64,000 bases of DNA from Ascaphus truei (taxonomy: Eukaryota > Chordata > Amphibia > Anura > Ascaphidae), in contig CM071570.1 in assembly GCA_036426205.1 (NCBI GenBank), forward strand, positions 70,121,429 to 70,185,428, written 5' to 3'. Each line of letters opens with the position of its first letter. The first letter of the stretch is position 1. The position numbers were made by a program, and so were the translations under genes. A model generated the notes under the pieces. That model worked only from the letters and a program-made list of their open reading frames with translations. It was not told the DNA's origin and searched no databases. Shown in pieces: positions 1 to 12,989 of this stretch.

Positions 1-478
1 TAAAATGCCAACTTCGACTGGAAAATAAGACAAAAAATAGACGGACCAAACAATGAAGAGCATAACAGTTGATGAAAGTAAAAAGCGTGAACTGTTTGAA
101 AAAATCGGAAAAATCTATAAAGATGAAGCATGACGTAAAAGAAAACTCTAGAAACCGGAAACAAATTTTACATGGGGAACATCATCATGGTAGATTAATG
201 AATTAGTAAACTCCCCTATGGGTGACAATGTCAAACAGTATTTTGCGAAATTTCCAACGATTTTAAGCAATATTTTGTGTAAAAATACGAGCTTTTTGTT
301 AAGCAACAAATTGTGATACACATTTTTTGAAAGATGTAGTGCGGTCCCGTCATAATCTTTCTATTTGGATTGTGTAGTGAATGATGTTTAATGTAAGACT
401 GGTTAAACCTTTTGTAATCAACTCCTTAATTTATTCATTATATGCAAGTCCTTGCTATAGATATATTTAGGGGCATCC
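1..478. other. A/T-rich intergenic DNA, no gene recognised
   Basis: Short open stretches occur near the left edge, for example a 26-codon frame starting at 54, but none resembles a known family. I see no repeat ends here. Confidence 0.4.
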
Positions 479-889
479 ATGGGTAACCAGCCTTCGCTGA
501 AGTTCATCATAGATGACGAAACACGTACGGCATGGCTAAACTGAGGTGTCACTTCTCGCAAGGACATTACACTGCTGTTTGAGGACAACTGCAGGGCTGT
601 GGAGCAAGAGAAATTTTGGAATCGTTTTCCCCCGGTTGGTGCACTGATCAGAAGCAGGGAACTGAAGGTGCTGTTTCCCGGGGGATCAGCTTCTGTGGGG
701 GCGCTCCTGTCCGGGGGACGCCCATCTCCGGTTGTTTCGAACCACGTGGAGGAACAAAACAGGAGAAGTTACATTGCTGATGATCGGAGGCGGGAGTACC
801 AGTATTGGCTTTATGAGAGCCTATCTCATACCTCTCTTAAAACCGTGGACCTTTTGAGTGGGCATATGACTGTTTTATTGTTCTTTTAA
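479..889 (+). pseudogene. Broken unrecognised ORF with downstream poly(A) signal
   Basis: A single reading frame runs from the ATG at 479 to the TAA at 887-889 and would give about 136 residues, but a TGA at 542-544 interrupts it after 21 codons. The part after the stop is open for about 115 codons and is rich in charged residues, with an RRREYQYWLYE stretch near the end. An AATAAA follows immediately at 890-895. I do not recognise the family. It could be the 3' end of a processed pseudogene, a domesticated or viral-like ORF, or a transposon fragment. No splice signals or neighbours clarify its role, and no function is proposed. Confidence 0.3.
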
Positions 890-895
890 AATAAA

Positions 896-1456
896 TTGTA
901 TAACTTTAATGCACTAGGTGTGGTGCGCCTGTTTCTTTTTCTTTCTTTTTTCATAGGTATCAACAGGGAGTAGTGACCCCACCCCTTTGAAACGCGGGCT
1001 GACCTTTCCTGGATTGCTTTATTTGGAACAGGACTTCTGTGTTTTTTAAGGTTTTTTAAGTTCTAATTCATTGCGCATTTTAATTCAATTATTCTTTCAT
1101 AATACTTTTACATTTTATTAGTTGTCTTTATTGATTTTATTAATTAATAAATATTAGGTTTTTATTGTTCTTGAACTTTTATATATTTTAAATTAACATA
1201 TAAACGTAAAATCCGTTGGATAAAGACTGGTTTTAGTATATTATACCCACTTTTGCCACCCCATTGGATGTTCATTCATAGTTTAGGAGTAACTACTTAA
1301 TCACAGTTTTGTCAAGGTATAATAGAGGCGCTACTTTCGTTTTCGTTCTTTTTGTTGTTGTTTTGATATATTAAGTATATATATATATATATATATTTTA
1401 TATTATATCTAATATATATATATATATATATAATATCTATAATACTATAAAAATCC
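896..1456. other. A/T-rich DNA with (AT)n microsatellite
   Basis: This stretch is A/T-rich. From about 1370 to 1435 it holds two runs of alternating AT that are complementary to each other. No gene is seen. Confidence 0.6.
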
Positions 1457-2063
1457 AAAAAAATAAATAGATGTCGTTCTGTTGGCTACGAACATGCTTT
1501 TATTGTGCGAGCTTTCGAGACCACTGATTCTCTTCTTCTCCGGCTATGTTACAATGAATGAAAGCAACAAAAAGGTATACTTAAAAACAGTGTCTCTTGG
1601 AATGTTTCCTGCTGCTGTTCCCTTCCCCGGCGGTGTGGAGATTTTGTGTTTTTATGGCTTAGAAGTGTCAGAATGTTACTGTGAAAGCAAGTGAAGAAAG
1701 AGTTGTGTATGTGTATCAGTGTGTATAAAAAATGAATGGAGGGCCACAGTAATATACAGTGCTTTACCTTGTGTAAAGCACTGTATATACTGTGGCTCTC
1801 CATTCATTTTTATTCACACTGATACCACTACACACTCTTTCTTCACTTGCTTTACAGGAACTTTTGGACCACCTCTAGCCATAAAACACATCCACACCGT
1901 GGAAAGGAACAGCACAGATAACATTCCAAAGACACTGTTTTTAAGTATACCTTTTGCTTCATTCATTGTAACATCGCCGAAGAAGAGATCAGTGTATCAT
2001 CGAAAGCTCGCCCAGAAATAAAAGCATTTCGTTAGCCACAGAGCGGTTCATCTATTTTATTTT
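1457..2063. repeat. Fold-back (palindromic) element, arms of about 300 bp
   Basis: The left arm (about 1457-1765) and right arm (about 1778-2063) are imperfect reverse complements meeting at a 9-base centre near 1771. The overlapping ORFs on both strands are shadows of this symmetry. Each arm carries a hairpin followed by CGAAAGCTCG (minus strand 1507-1543, plus strand 1976-2010), which resembles a decayed hammerhead core with AGCT as a palindromic helix III. A one-sided tail (about 2064-2097) follows the right arm. No clear target duplication is visible because the flanks are simple AT repeats. Confidence 0.7.
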
Positions 2064-2107
2064 TGATTATTGAAGCTCGGCTAACACGGTACTGATATCA
2101 ATATATA

Positions 2108-2186
2108 TATAGATCTCTCCTCTCTCTCTCTCTCTCTCTTCTCCTCACTCATCTCTCTCTCCTCTCTCTCCCCCCCCCCCCCCCCG
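2108..2186. repeat. CT-rich microsatellite with a C run
   Basis: Imperfect (CT)n is followed by a run of about 14 C. This is a polypyrimidine tract. Confidence 0.9.
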
Positions 2187-2416
2187 CCTCTCCGTGTGGA
2201 GTAACTAGACACAAGAAACCTGATAAGAATAATCATAGGCATGTAAGAAAATATCAAAGTCAACATAATAATGCCTAAGGAATGTGTGTTTCTGGAAGTG
2301 GCTCAAGAATCTGCTTATTTACATAGGGAGTTTAAGAGATCTCAGAAAGTTGTTGCAGCAAGTTGACATGGTGATCATTGCTTAGTCACAAATCTTTAAA
2401 GAAGAGATACTACATA

Positions 2417-2748
2417 CAGGCATACCCCGCATTAACGTACACAATGGGACCGGAGCATGTATGTAAAGCGAAAATGTTCTTAAAGTGAAGCACTGACTTT
2501 TTCCCACTTATCGATGCATGTACTGTACTGCAATCGTCATATACGTGCATAACTGATGTAAATAATGCATGTGTAACAGGTTCTATAGTCTCCCCGCTTG
2601 CGCATAGCTTCGGTACATGTAGGGAGCCGGTTTTGCTGTTCATGACGTGCTGACAGGCGCATGCGTGAGCTGCCGTTTGCCTATTGGGCGATATGTACTT
2701 ACTCGCGAGTGTACTTAAAGTGAGTGTCCTTAAAGCGGGGTATGCCTG
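2417..2748. mobile_element. Tigger-like (TcMar/pogo) MITE, 332 bp
   Basis: The ends are perfect 14-bp inverted repeats, CAGGCATACCCCGC and its complement, and the element is flanked by TA on both sides (2415-2416 and 2749-2750). A TA target duplication and a CAGGCATACC terminus are typical of Tigger/pogo elements. There is no transposase ORF, so it is non-autonomous. The same terminus is found on the larger elements at 51759 and 57561. Confidence 0.8.
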
Positions 2749-2750
2749 TA

Positions 2751-5305
2751 TTACCATTTTTTCTGAAATAGGCTTGAACTTTAAAATTCTCAATCTACGA
2801 ATTCACTTGTTTTTCTTGTGCTTCCTAATCCCATTTAATTGAAATGTACACACATAATTGTCCATACAGCCCTTTTGACCAGCGAAAGGCAATACAAAAT
2901 GTCATTGAAAGTGTGAAGAACACCTTACACACTAAGTTTATATTGACATACAGCGTGTAAGACACCAGTTTATGGAGATAAAGGTCAATTGTGAAAATGT
3001 TAACTTTCAGATGGAATCACAAGTTAGTCTCTTAATAAACACGTATATAAATTCATACATTATTAAATTTATTTTTATATGTACTTACAGCGACAATATA
3101 ATTAAATATAAGCATTATGTTTATAGTCAGGATTGTGAGAAAAATTATTTAGGCAAGGTGTACTCAGAATGTTCTCCGGCCTACTGATTTTGTTAAGCGA
3201 AAATGAGGATTTTCAAGACAATACTTTTAGATAGACAGAGTATTTGTCAAACACTTACTGTATGGAAATGGAGTACAAGAGGCAGAAGCAGTAAGTGAAA
3301 AAGGCTTCAAACCTCACAGTGAAGACAAATGGAACAGTATGGAGATAACCTTGCAAAATATGTTGGCACCATACAAAACATTATATATAATATTTAAAAA
3401 AAATAAGAAGTGCATGCTCCATTGTGTAAAAAGTATAAACAATTTTAATAAAGTGCCATGGGTGAATTCATTTAGTTGTGTGTATGGCTTACAGCAGGAT
3501 TCGGAGGAATAAAACAATGGGAATAGACTGTGGCCTAGGTGTACGTATGGGTTAGACTTGAAAGTGGGCCTATCCTTGGGTGGAGGTTGTAGAAGTTGCA
3601 AATGGAGGGAGATGAAGAGCAGGTGAGGAATGGGTGGGTATTTAAGATGATTGGGGAAAGGGCCTGTGGCCACCCCCAGTATCATAGTCTCTTAGCCTTA
3701 ACATTGTAACCCCTAAAGGTGACATTGCTCACATCCACACCCTGAGGTGTGTGGTGAGGAGGAATCAGTACCTCCACAAACACTCATTTATATAATATAT
3801 GGAGAGATACCGGTGAACAAAACTGAACTCACCTGAGATACCTGCTAAGTATACTCATCTGGAAATGCATAGTATATTTAAATGATTGTGTAACCCCTCT
3901 ATCATTTCCTAGATATCTTAGCGTAGAGATACTAGGAGAGGAGCCTGAGTCTGGCTCCCCTGTGTGTGGTAGATATTGAGTAGTCAGCACTAGGCCTGGC
4001 TTAGGTCAGACAACATCAGGATGACACATATAAATTTGGATAACCATATTGTATGTATATGGAACACAATAATAACATACATGGGCCCTTTCACTAGGAG
4101 GACCTTGAACACAATTATTACACTTGCAGAGGGGGAGATATAAAGTACCTCTCTGCACAATTGTCCTTTGATGTCTCTGGTTTAGTCGTGGTGGCCTTAT
4201 ACTAACTCATGGGCCAATGTTGGTGCTGGCACAGCATTGGAGCTCATATATATGTATGCTGGTGTTATCAGCCTGTTACTTCACAAAGTGTGGGGTGCGA
4301 GTTGCATGATGTAAATGGATAATTTATGGGGGGGGGGGAGGTGATCGCGGAAGAATGTTTCAACATAGGTTACTCACTGCTCCAGGAACCCTTTTCACCG
4401 GAGAATTATTGTCTCAGAAACGTTCCTGTTTCCTCAGGTATGTGCTGCTTCAACAGGCTGTTAAGACTCTGATCCCACGGTGTCTCTCCAGCCAGTCTTC
4501 TCAGGACCTGTACAACTTTTCTGTGTCTATCCAGCTCTGGCTCTCTTCCCCTCCGTCTCCTACTCTATCTCTCCTGATCCCTCCTTCTATGACACCATCC
4601 TCCCTTGGGCCTCGTCCCCAGTGACCGCGACCGCAATGGCGTGCGTTGCACAAACAAAGAGAGGGCCCCCTATGGGGCAGGCCACAGTCCCCGCATGCAC
4701 AAAGCGCGATGGCACAACCACATTTTGAAAAAACAAGAAATGTGTCTTTTGGCACGGCGGCCAAGCAATGGTCACATCATGGCGGCGGTACAGCCAATGA
4801 GGGTAAACCAGCCACATAACTTCATGTGGCCCCCGCCAGGCCTCCCCGGTAATGAGTGATCTGAAGTCCTCAGATCGTTCAGGTGAATGGTACGCGTTCG
4901 CACTCACTGGGGCCGTAGTCTTACATCCAATCACAGAAATCTCTTCCTGGGTTCACAGTCATTGGCCACAGAGCATGTCCATCATAATGCATAATAAGAG
5001 TTTGTAGAAGGGGGATTACAATGGGAATTAGCATATTTCCCAGATATCTCAGGTGTGTTGAGTTTAGTTCACGGGTACAATATCTCTCCATGTATTGTAT
5101 AAAGGAGTGTTTATGGAGGTATAAAAGCCATTGTGTACTTTTAAAAGATAAGATTTTCTCCCTCTCAAGCAAAACGTATACTTCATGGCCTGGATTGGAC
5201 TAACACTCAATGCAAAAAATCAGGATGTTTGCTGCACACCAAAAAAATAATACATTCTGATATAGTTACTGGTGCTCCTAGTCCCAGGGAAGACCTGTGA
5301 ATCAA
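2751..5305. other. No gene recognised; mixed repeat remnants
   Basis: Ordinary A/T-rich DNA runs to about 4320. A G run follows at about 4329-4339, and then a CpG-richer stretch at about 4580-4920 in which several overlapping frames are open on both strands. None of these frames resembles a known protein, and mutual overlap on both strands indicates composition rather than coding. Confidence 0.5.
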
Positions 5306-5460
5306 CCAATGTATCCAATGAAATAGATGGACAAGGGCACTGCAGATTTTCAATCAATAAGAATATTTATTGTGCCATAGAAACACACAACATTTCGGCC
5401 TGCTGGCCTTTCTAAAGTGAAGTGGCATGCCCTTGTCTATCTATTTCATTGTATTGGCGT
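5306..5460 (-). repeat. Short inverted repeat with a hammerhead-like hairpin
   Basis: The sequence around 5310-5340 is repeated in reverse at about 5426-5455. On the minus strand, 5389-5417 reads AAAG, a perfect GGCC-AGCA-GGCC hairpin, then GAAATG. This is the hairpin-GAAA layout of the ribozyme-like motifs elsewhere in the window, but the CUGANGA box is not intact. Confidence 0.5.
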
Positions 5461-5810
5461 AACGCCAACTGTAGGTAAAACATGCTTAAAGCCATATTAT
5501 TGGAAGGTAATGCAAGATTGTGCTAACTTAACGACATTAAACCTATACTAATGAGATAAAGAACAGCAGTTGTTTTTGCGTATAATTAGCTTTGTGGTTA
5601 TGCGTCCACCTCAGGACAAAAAATGTCTGTTAAAGATTTTGGCAACGTCACGTTATGAGCCCTGGCTTAATGGAGCTCTGGATCTTGCTCTAACTACGCC
5701 TCACTCACTGAATGCAGGATACTCTTTTTGGTATTCTTTCAAAAACTCTCTGCCCTACTCTTCTGACATACATTATCACTTATTTACATAGCATAGACGC
5801 AAAAGACCTA

Positions 5811-5941
5811 TTATTGCCACGTCTAGTTTACCTACTATTGCCACGTCTACTTTACCTACTAGTTTACCTACTAAAAGACCTATTATTGCCACGTCTAGTT
5901 TACCACGTCTAGTTTACCTACTAGTTTACCTACTAGTTTAC
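5811..5941. repeat. Minisatellite
   Basis: TTGCCACGTCTAGTTTACC and TACTAGTTTACC modules are repeated and shuffled across about 130 bp. Confidence 0.85.
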
Positions 5942-5944
5942 GCC

Positions 5945-8060
5945 ATGTGTAGCGCACTTTCCCCCAAACCCTGGGAGATGTGTGGCTACGGTGTGTGGGT
6001 GTAGTGCAATACCTGTGGTGCCCAGGAGATCTGAGCCTCCGCCGCTGGGAACCTGGGGTGCACCTGATAGATGCTCGGTAGCGCCTCCACCTGTACGGGA
6101 TTCTACTGTGTGGAATACCCCCGTTACAGGACACATAAGGAATTACACACTGATATAATATAATAATTTTACTATAGGCAACCAGAAGTAACTCACACAA
6201 TATATATATATATATATATATATACAATCCCACCAACCACCAGGCCACGCATGGCCGTACCCACCAGCCCTTTGTCCCCCACCTGGAACACAGTGCCCAA
6301 AGTGCTGAACGGGGCCCTTGGGCACCCAAACACCCTGGCGTCCACAAGGCAATTCCCCACCCAATGTGTGGTACAGCGCTGCCCACTAAAGTGTTTGGTT
6401 GGTGCACGTGATGCGTTGGGTACCTGCCGGGTGATCCCACACCCGGGCGCGCGGTGGAAGATAGGATCCACTGATCCAGCGATGTCAGCGATGCGTCCGC
6501 CTCCACGGTGTAAGGAATCCGCTCCTCGGTTTACTGTTTGCCTTACCTTGCAGACTGGTGCGGTCCTGGAGCACTTCTCCTGATGTTTGCTGCAGCCTGG
6601 ATTCACTCACCAAAGTAATGCTGCCACACGCCCCTTCTGCCATTGGTTCACGGACCTTTAAGTATTGCCTTCCCACAATGCTCCCTGCCGAGCATAGTCC
6701 TTGCTGGATGTCTCTGTGTTCTGCCATAAGCCTTGTCTTGTCTGTCTCCTTGGTTCCTGAGACCGGCTGCTAGTGTCACGCAGCGGTCTGTTCCTGTGCT
6801 GAAGCGGAGTACTCTCCTTGTTGTCTTCAGCTCCCTGGTTCCTGTGACCGGTTGCTAGTCTCATGCAGCGGTCAGTTCCTGTTTCCTGTGCTGAAGCTGA
6901 GTACTCTTCTTGTTACTTCAGCTCCTTGTTTCCTGTGACCGGCTGCTATATTCACGCAGCGGTCTGTTCCTGTCACCTGTGCTGAAGCGGAGGTTTCCCC
7001 TGTGTTTCTTCAGCTTCCTGGTTCCTGGGGCCTGCTGCTCTTTCCCTATTTCAGAGGCCGTGTCCTGGTTCCTGCGCTGAAACGGAGGATTTCCCAGCCC
7101 GCTCAGGACTCTTGCGCTGAAGCACTGGTTTACCAGTGCAGCTAGGCGGTGTGCTACTCTGGTCTGTCTACCACCTCCTGAGACCAGTACCATGGGCCAT
7201 GGTCGCCGCACGCGCAGAAGCCACTCCCGTGCTCCTAAGCTGAAGCGGGGCTCTCCTGACTACCTGTTGCCGAACTCCTGCTTGAACAACGTTTACCCTG
7301 ATGTCTCCAGTCCTGACCCTGGCGTGTCCACCGATGATGCTGTCTTCTCTTATCCTGATCCTGCTACATACGACTACGAACTGCGCAATCCGGATCAGCC
7401 TGCGCGGTCTAAGGTCGGTGATTTTACAACCCCACCTCAGCCACGCGGTCCGACCCAGGTTTGTGGCGAGCACAGCCGTGATACACGGTGGCTGGTATCT
7501 GGTTGGAGGGCCCCACACTCCCACAGTCTCTTATGGAGCAGGTGTCTGGTCCCAAACCACCTGAAGACAGGATGCAGCCGCATCTTGTCTGTATCCCTAT
7601 GTGCTAGTGCTACAGGGGCAGTGCCCCTGTCTATGGGCCTGTCCCTGCAGCAACCACAAGCTACACAGGGGAGTCAGGGCCTAGCTGGAGCCTAATAGGG
7701 GATATCTGGCCTAGTGCAGGTGCCACAGACACCTGCACATAGCTCTTACCCCTTCCATGTCCCAGCTCCTACTGGCATGGTGCAGATGCGCAAATGTATC
7801 AATATGCCCTATTGGCTGTTCACAACCATGTGATCGCAGCCCCTGAGGCTGCAGGGGTTGTAGTCCTTTGCGGAGCCTATTCTATCTAATGACCACTTCG
7901 CGTGCCTATACTGCGCATGTGCGATCGCAACCAAGATGGCGGCGCCCTGCTAGGAGAGCCGCCGGAGCTTCCAATGATCCACTCGCCGCTCCATACCCCC
8001 CACAGTGCCGCCCGCACCTTGCCTGGGTGGGCTCCGTTATGCTTGTAGTATCTTTCTTAC
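5945..8060. mobile_element. LTR-like GC-rich block, boundaries uncertain
   Basis: The left part (TGTGTAGCGCAC at 5945, then a GAGCCTC…GCCTCCACCTGTA segment) resembles the start of the LTR-like element at 27915 and a segment near 11400. The right part (about 7900-8050) resembles that element's end, including the ATGGCG tract. An ORF on the plus strand (7192-7695, 167 codons) lies inside and has no recognisable domain. No LTR pair or target duplication was found. This may be one large element or several nested LTR fragments. Confidence 0.35.
6745..7100. repeat. Tandem repeat of about 90 bp, almost four copies
   Basis: Successive units contain CCTGTGACCGGCTGCTA, CACGCAGCGGTC, GTGCTGAAGCGGAG and TTCAGCTCC in the same order. 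The last unit is diverged. Confidence 0.8.
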
Positions 8061-8443
8061 CGAGTACTGGAGATGGGCACATTTTTGTTTGCGGATTTTG
8101 ATCAGTCAGAGATTGGCCAGTTCTTTTGGTCCGCGTATTTCCACAGATGACTCTCCAAAAGAGCCATACGCAATTTCAGATTTTTTTTTTTCAGAGACAA
8201 AGAACAATCCATTTTCGGACCAATTTTTAACAATCCATTAAACGGAATAAGAATCCAAAGAGAGAGAGAGACATGTCTGTGCTGACAAAGGAGCACACCT
8301 GAGGTACCTGGCTGGGAGATATGCTAATGACTATGCAAAGTATATTTAAATGAGCCCCGTCCCACACTTCCTATAAGGATTTCCATATCAACTATACAGA
8401 GTTGATAATAAGCCAACCTAGTGGCACCAACCTAATGACTGGA

Positions 8444-8530
8444 ATGGTGTCAGACCCAACAGGACTAAAACCCACAACCACTGCTTTTCTAGGCCACAGC
8501 TTTAGCGGTGTGAGCTAAACCAGCTGATGG
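8444..8530 (-). repeat. tRNA-derived SINE fragment
   Basis: Read on the minus strand, this has an A-box-like TTAGCTCACACCGCTAAAG followed about 40 bases later by a B-box-like GGGTTTTAGTCCT and then GTTGGGTCTGACACC. The second copy at 8974 shares these parts. Confidence 0.6.
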
Positions 8531-8973
8531 GTAGTATCACTGTCACATCCTACTTTTGAGCTGCTCAGTGCTCACACATGTATCAAATATATTTATTAGA
8601 GTATCTCAGAGGTATCTCAGGTGTGCTCCATAAGGAACATTAAACTGTCAACCAAGAAGTGGAAGTGGTCAGCTTTTAAAGGAAGCCAGGGGGGGGGGGG
8701 GGAATACTACAGGTATATGCACTAATTTTGGTGCTACAAGAAAGATATGTACAAAAATGGCTATGGTATAAAAGAACAGGGACGAAAAGATTCACTGTGC
8801 CATCTGCAAGACTGCTGGACACATAATGAATTGAAATACTGAGCTTACTGAACACATATTGAACTTTATTTTACAATAAATAAAACTATATAAACTGCAG
8901 GAATTGATTCCACTTGCTTCCCACAGCACACAAAGTCTTATTGGATTGACAAGTCTAAGGCACTAATGGGGTA

Positions 8974-9070
8974 TGGTGTCAGACCCAACAGGATCAGAAG
9001 TTGAACCCACACAATCTCTGTTATTCAGAACAACAGCTCTAGCAGTGTGAGCTTAAAAAGCTGATGGGTT
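8974..9070 (-). repeat. tRNA-derived SINE fragment, second copy
   Basis: On the minus strand it reads AAGCTCACACTGCTAGAGC, then GGGTTCAACTTC, then GTTGGGTCTGACACCAT. It is related to the fragment at 8444 but carries a small insertion after the B box. Confidence 0.6.
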
Positions 9071-9364
9071 GCTGTGCACACTGTATACTAACAACATACC
9101 TTCAAGGGATATCTATTCTGTTGATTGTAATCTTGAAAGCACTTCAAGCACAAATTAATAATATGTACTGAGGGCTTTGAGTTAGTGAGGAAAGTTAACA
9201 TTAAATTTAAGATGAATAGAACATGGGCTACCTGGCTCTACTGGGTTAGAAGAAAATGGATGCCACCTCCGCTGCTCTAGGGATTACACAGTTATAACTG
9301 TGGTTTGACAAACAAGCACTATTATTATTTGTAGATTAATATTTTTGGATGTTATAAAAAAAAT

Positions 9365-9670
9365 TGGGGGGGGGGGGAGATTTGGAGCTGAAATGTGTTC
9401 ATTTCAGCTCCGGGACCCGTGATTCCAGATATACTTACCTCCGTAGTGGGTGCCAGTAGCTCTGTAGTCAGAGAAACTGTGTGCCTAAAATAATGACGAC
9501 ATTTAAATGCCCCACGTCATGCGGGTGAATAGGAAGCTATGACATCATCCGGTGTGGCTTCCTATAGTCCACGTGCTGGGACATTTTAAACTAAAAAGAG
9601 ATACCAGCACCCCCTACCTCGTAGTTGAAATGAACCCTGTTAAGCTCCGGAGAACTCCTGTTCCAAACCT
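9365..9670. repeat. Interspersed repeat (Family G), palindromic ends
   Basis: The ends carry GGAGCTGAAATG and its degenerate complement near 9640-9660. The interior shares a GGAAGCTRTGACATCA-like block, and an ATTTAAATG, with the repeats at about 42395-42660 and 46208-46525. It is preceded by a G run. Confidence 0.55.
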
Positions 9671-11304
9671 ATAATTTAAAAAACAATCAACCGTATTCCT
9701 GCTTTACGATTGGTTATCCTTGTGAGCCATACACATAATAATCAGTGATTGCACCACATTTGCCTTGATACATAGATCTCTGTTTAAAGTCTACGAGATG
9801 GGTTCAATAAATCTGTGTGATATATAAATGCCTCTAGTGTTTTTTGTTTTTACTGTATTTTGTGACTTTGTCATCTGCCGCAACCGAATTGTGTCACATT
9901 GAAGAGTGAAAGCTCTGCACTAAATAGAAAAAAAAAAAAACAGGAATACAATTGCTGAGTTACCAAACACGTTTGGTACCAAGCACGAGATCATATATTA
10001 CTAACAATAAGAATTCATACGTATTTCATTTTTATATAGCTGTTCCATGGATTTACAAGTGCCCATTCTAAAGGATGTTATTGGCACAATGGGAAAGCCC
10101 ATTGACTTGAGTGGGAGTTAAGGCCGAATTGGGTGCTTTAACCCATACCAGTGCTTCATAAATCTGCCCTCTAAGTCTACTTCCTCGAAAAAATGTTTCA
10201 ATCTATTTTTTAGAGCTTCCTGCACTATGTAACAAGTAACCAGTCCTGGGGACATGCTTATACTATGAACAGGTTCAGTTCTTACATTATCTTGTTGTTG
10301 ATAGACAAAGGGAATATCCATTGTGAACACATTTTGCAAAAGCATATTTATTTTAATTTTTAAATTACTTCTGGTTTTCCAGCTAAAAAACTTTACCCCC
10401 ATACCAAAAATTCAGAGACCAAGAAAGCATTTTCTAAAGCTGGAAACAAGCTATAAAGGTTCCATTGAAGGAAAACACTCAAGACGTTTTTTGACCGATT
10501 CATAATATTTAAAATATTTAGTCTTTAGCAAAAAAAGAAAATGGCTGGCATGGAGAACTTGTTGAAAGGTGTTTATTTTTAATTGAATCTAAGAGTCAAA
10601 AATAGTTCACATTTCGCATTGAGGTATAAATAGAAAACTCAAAACAAAAAAATTAATTGACCACCCAGAATTCATAAGGGATAAAATTGTTATATTCCTA
10701 TAACGTTGTAAAAGTATACTTACTGTACATGTGTATATATAAGTGAATACATATATTTATACATTGAGGATAAATATGCAGCAACTGTGAAAACCAGTGA
10801 AAAACATGAAGCTAAAAAGTTTAAGTAATATATTGTGATGGGAAATGAGCCTTAATCCCTTAAAATATAATGTAATATTAATTTAAAAAAAACGGAATAG
10901 AATATATGGATGACTCCAGTTCTTTTAGAGTCTCCTTCGTACTGATGCTGTTCCTTCTAGACCCCCCTGTAGATCTCAAAAATGGCAAATAACTCCAAAG
11001 TCTCACAGGTTACGCTCTACCTTTGACGTTGTTTGCATACATATAGTCCTAGCTACTGTAATTAAGAAAGTAACCCCTTTCTGGGGTTTTGGCTTAAGTT
11101 TCCCTGAAATTGGAAAATTTTTTCCAAAGTTCAACTCGGAGTTTGAATCAAATGACGAATTCTAACCGAAAATCGAATCAAACGTTTGGAATTTTAACCA
11201 GCGAACGTGCCCTTCCTTAATTACAATTAGTTATTTCAAAAGTTTCAATGTTTTTAGCAGCACGGTGCAATGGGGAAACAGTAGTAATGTAAACAGAATA
11301 GCAT

Positions 11305-12212
11305 ATGTAACACCCCTATCACCTTATGTAGTTATACACGATAGGGAGTAATCCAGTTGCTCACCTGGTTGGTATATAGGAGCTCGAGTTTCCGCATATA
11401 GGGAGCTTGGGTGCAGGGTGCAGCGCCTCCACCTGTGAGGATCCCACCACGGATGGGATAACCCCTCACAGGAAATATTATAATCCCTGAATAATCACAC
11501 ACAGATCATAGTGTGAACCTACAGGAACTTTACCCCTATATCATAATCATGAATACAGTACACACAGCATACATGGCATGAACAAGAAGTATCATAACAC
11601 AGAAATCATAACCCCTCAAGCTCCAACACAGAGAATGTTATATATACCCTCCGCTGGAACAAAGCCCAGATGTAGGTGAATGCAATGGCTAACTGCAATA
11701 TCTCGGATAGTGTGTGTGGTAGTGCTAACACCTTGCTGTGCTGGTGCACCATTGGGTACCTTTACTGTATCTTGAGCAACGTTGGTCTGGCTCCTTTGTG
11801 AAGGCAGACGCTTTGTCCCATGGTGCAGGGCCTCCGACAACACTCCCTTCACACCTCAAACCCGGCCATAGCGCACGTGGTTCCTTAAGATGAAAGGAGG
11901 TCTCTGTGTCGATCTCTCTCGCATCAGCATTGCCACCGAAGTCTTACAACAGGAAAGGTCCTTTCCTACTGGCCAACCTATAACACACAAGCTGTAGTGG
12001 ATGGGGCATGTATGGGGCCTTTTGGGGAACAAAGGACAGAAAAGCCCAAAGTTACATTCAATATGACAAAATATATAGTAATTGGTATATAGTTAAATAC
12101 TTCAATAATAATATTCCCATAAACAAGGGCCATTTGGTTAAACCCTTTGACCAAAGTGCTGTAAGCCTGCAAGCCAACGTCAAGACATGACCGATCTTTG
12201 CAGGTCATAACA
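11305..12212. mobile_element. Solo LTR candidate
   Basis: It starts TGTAACACCCC and could end …GGTCATAACA. An internal GCGCCTCCACCTGTGAGG segment matches the LTR-like blocks at 5945 and 27915. No target duplication is seen, so both ends are tentative. Confidence 0.3.
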
Positions 12213-12989
12213 CTAACCTATTGAAAAATATTTTTTAAATCTGTGATGGGCGACTGACTACAGTGAGTCCATCCATACAGCTTAATGAAAGAACCTTCCT
12301 TGCTTTATAAAGTGGAAAGGGGAACACTGTCCTATTCCTAGGAGACCTTACTGGCTCCAAGGGTCAGCCTGCTTGCTTCCTCGCTCAGCAAACACTGATT
12401 GTATCCTGGGTCATAGTTCAGATATGTAGTTCTGCCAGTATGTCTATTCCAATATGGCCACCGCACTCAATAGAAATGCTGGTGAGTTACTTAAGTGCCC
12501 CAAGAGACCAGGAGGTATACCCTACTACACATACACATAAAGAGATAGCACACAAGTGCAGTGGTATCCGGAGCAGCAGCAAGGTAGGCAAAATAATTCA
12601 GTATGACCCAGATCAAAGGTAGAAAGCTTTAATGGTACAAAAAGAGAACAACAGCATCTCCACACTTTTAATTTCCTCACTTTTGGCATTTGGATAAGAC
12701 TCTATGCAAGCAAGTTATCTAGAGCGCAAGATGGCAGCACTTTCACCATTACACATACAAATAAGAGTAAATTAATGCAAACACATATAATTGTTAATTG
12801 GGGCCCTGCTGGTGGCAACTTACAATCTAGCGGTAATAAGGGGTACTTTTAAAACAAAAGGTATAAGTGACTGCTCATTGTGAGACTAAGTTTGACTCAA
12901 GATTTAGTTTGGTGGGTGTGGATGTCAGGGGTAGGGGTCTGATAGGCTTGCTTAAAAAGGTAAACTTTCAATGAGCTTTTACAATTCTG

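Noticed and set aside
7192..7695. 167-codon ORF in the GC-rich LTR-like block
   Set aside because: No retroviral or other domain is recognisable and codon content follows local GC richness, so it was not called as a gene.
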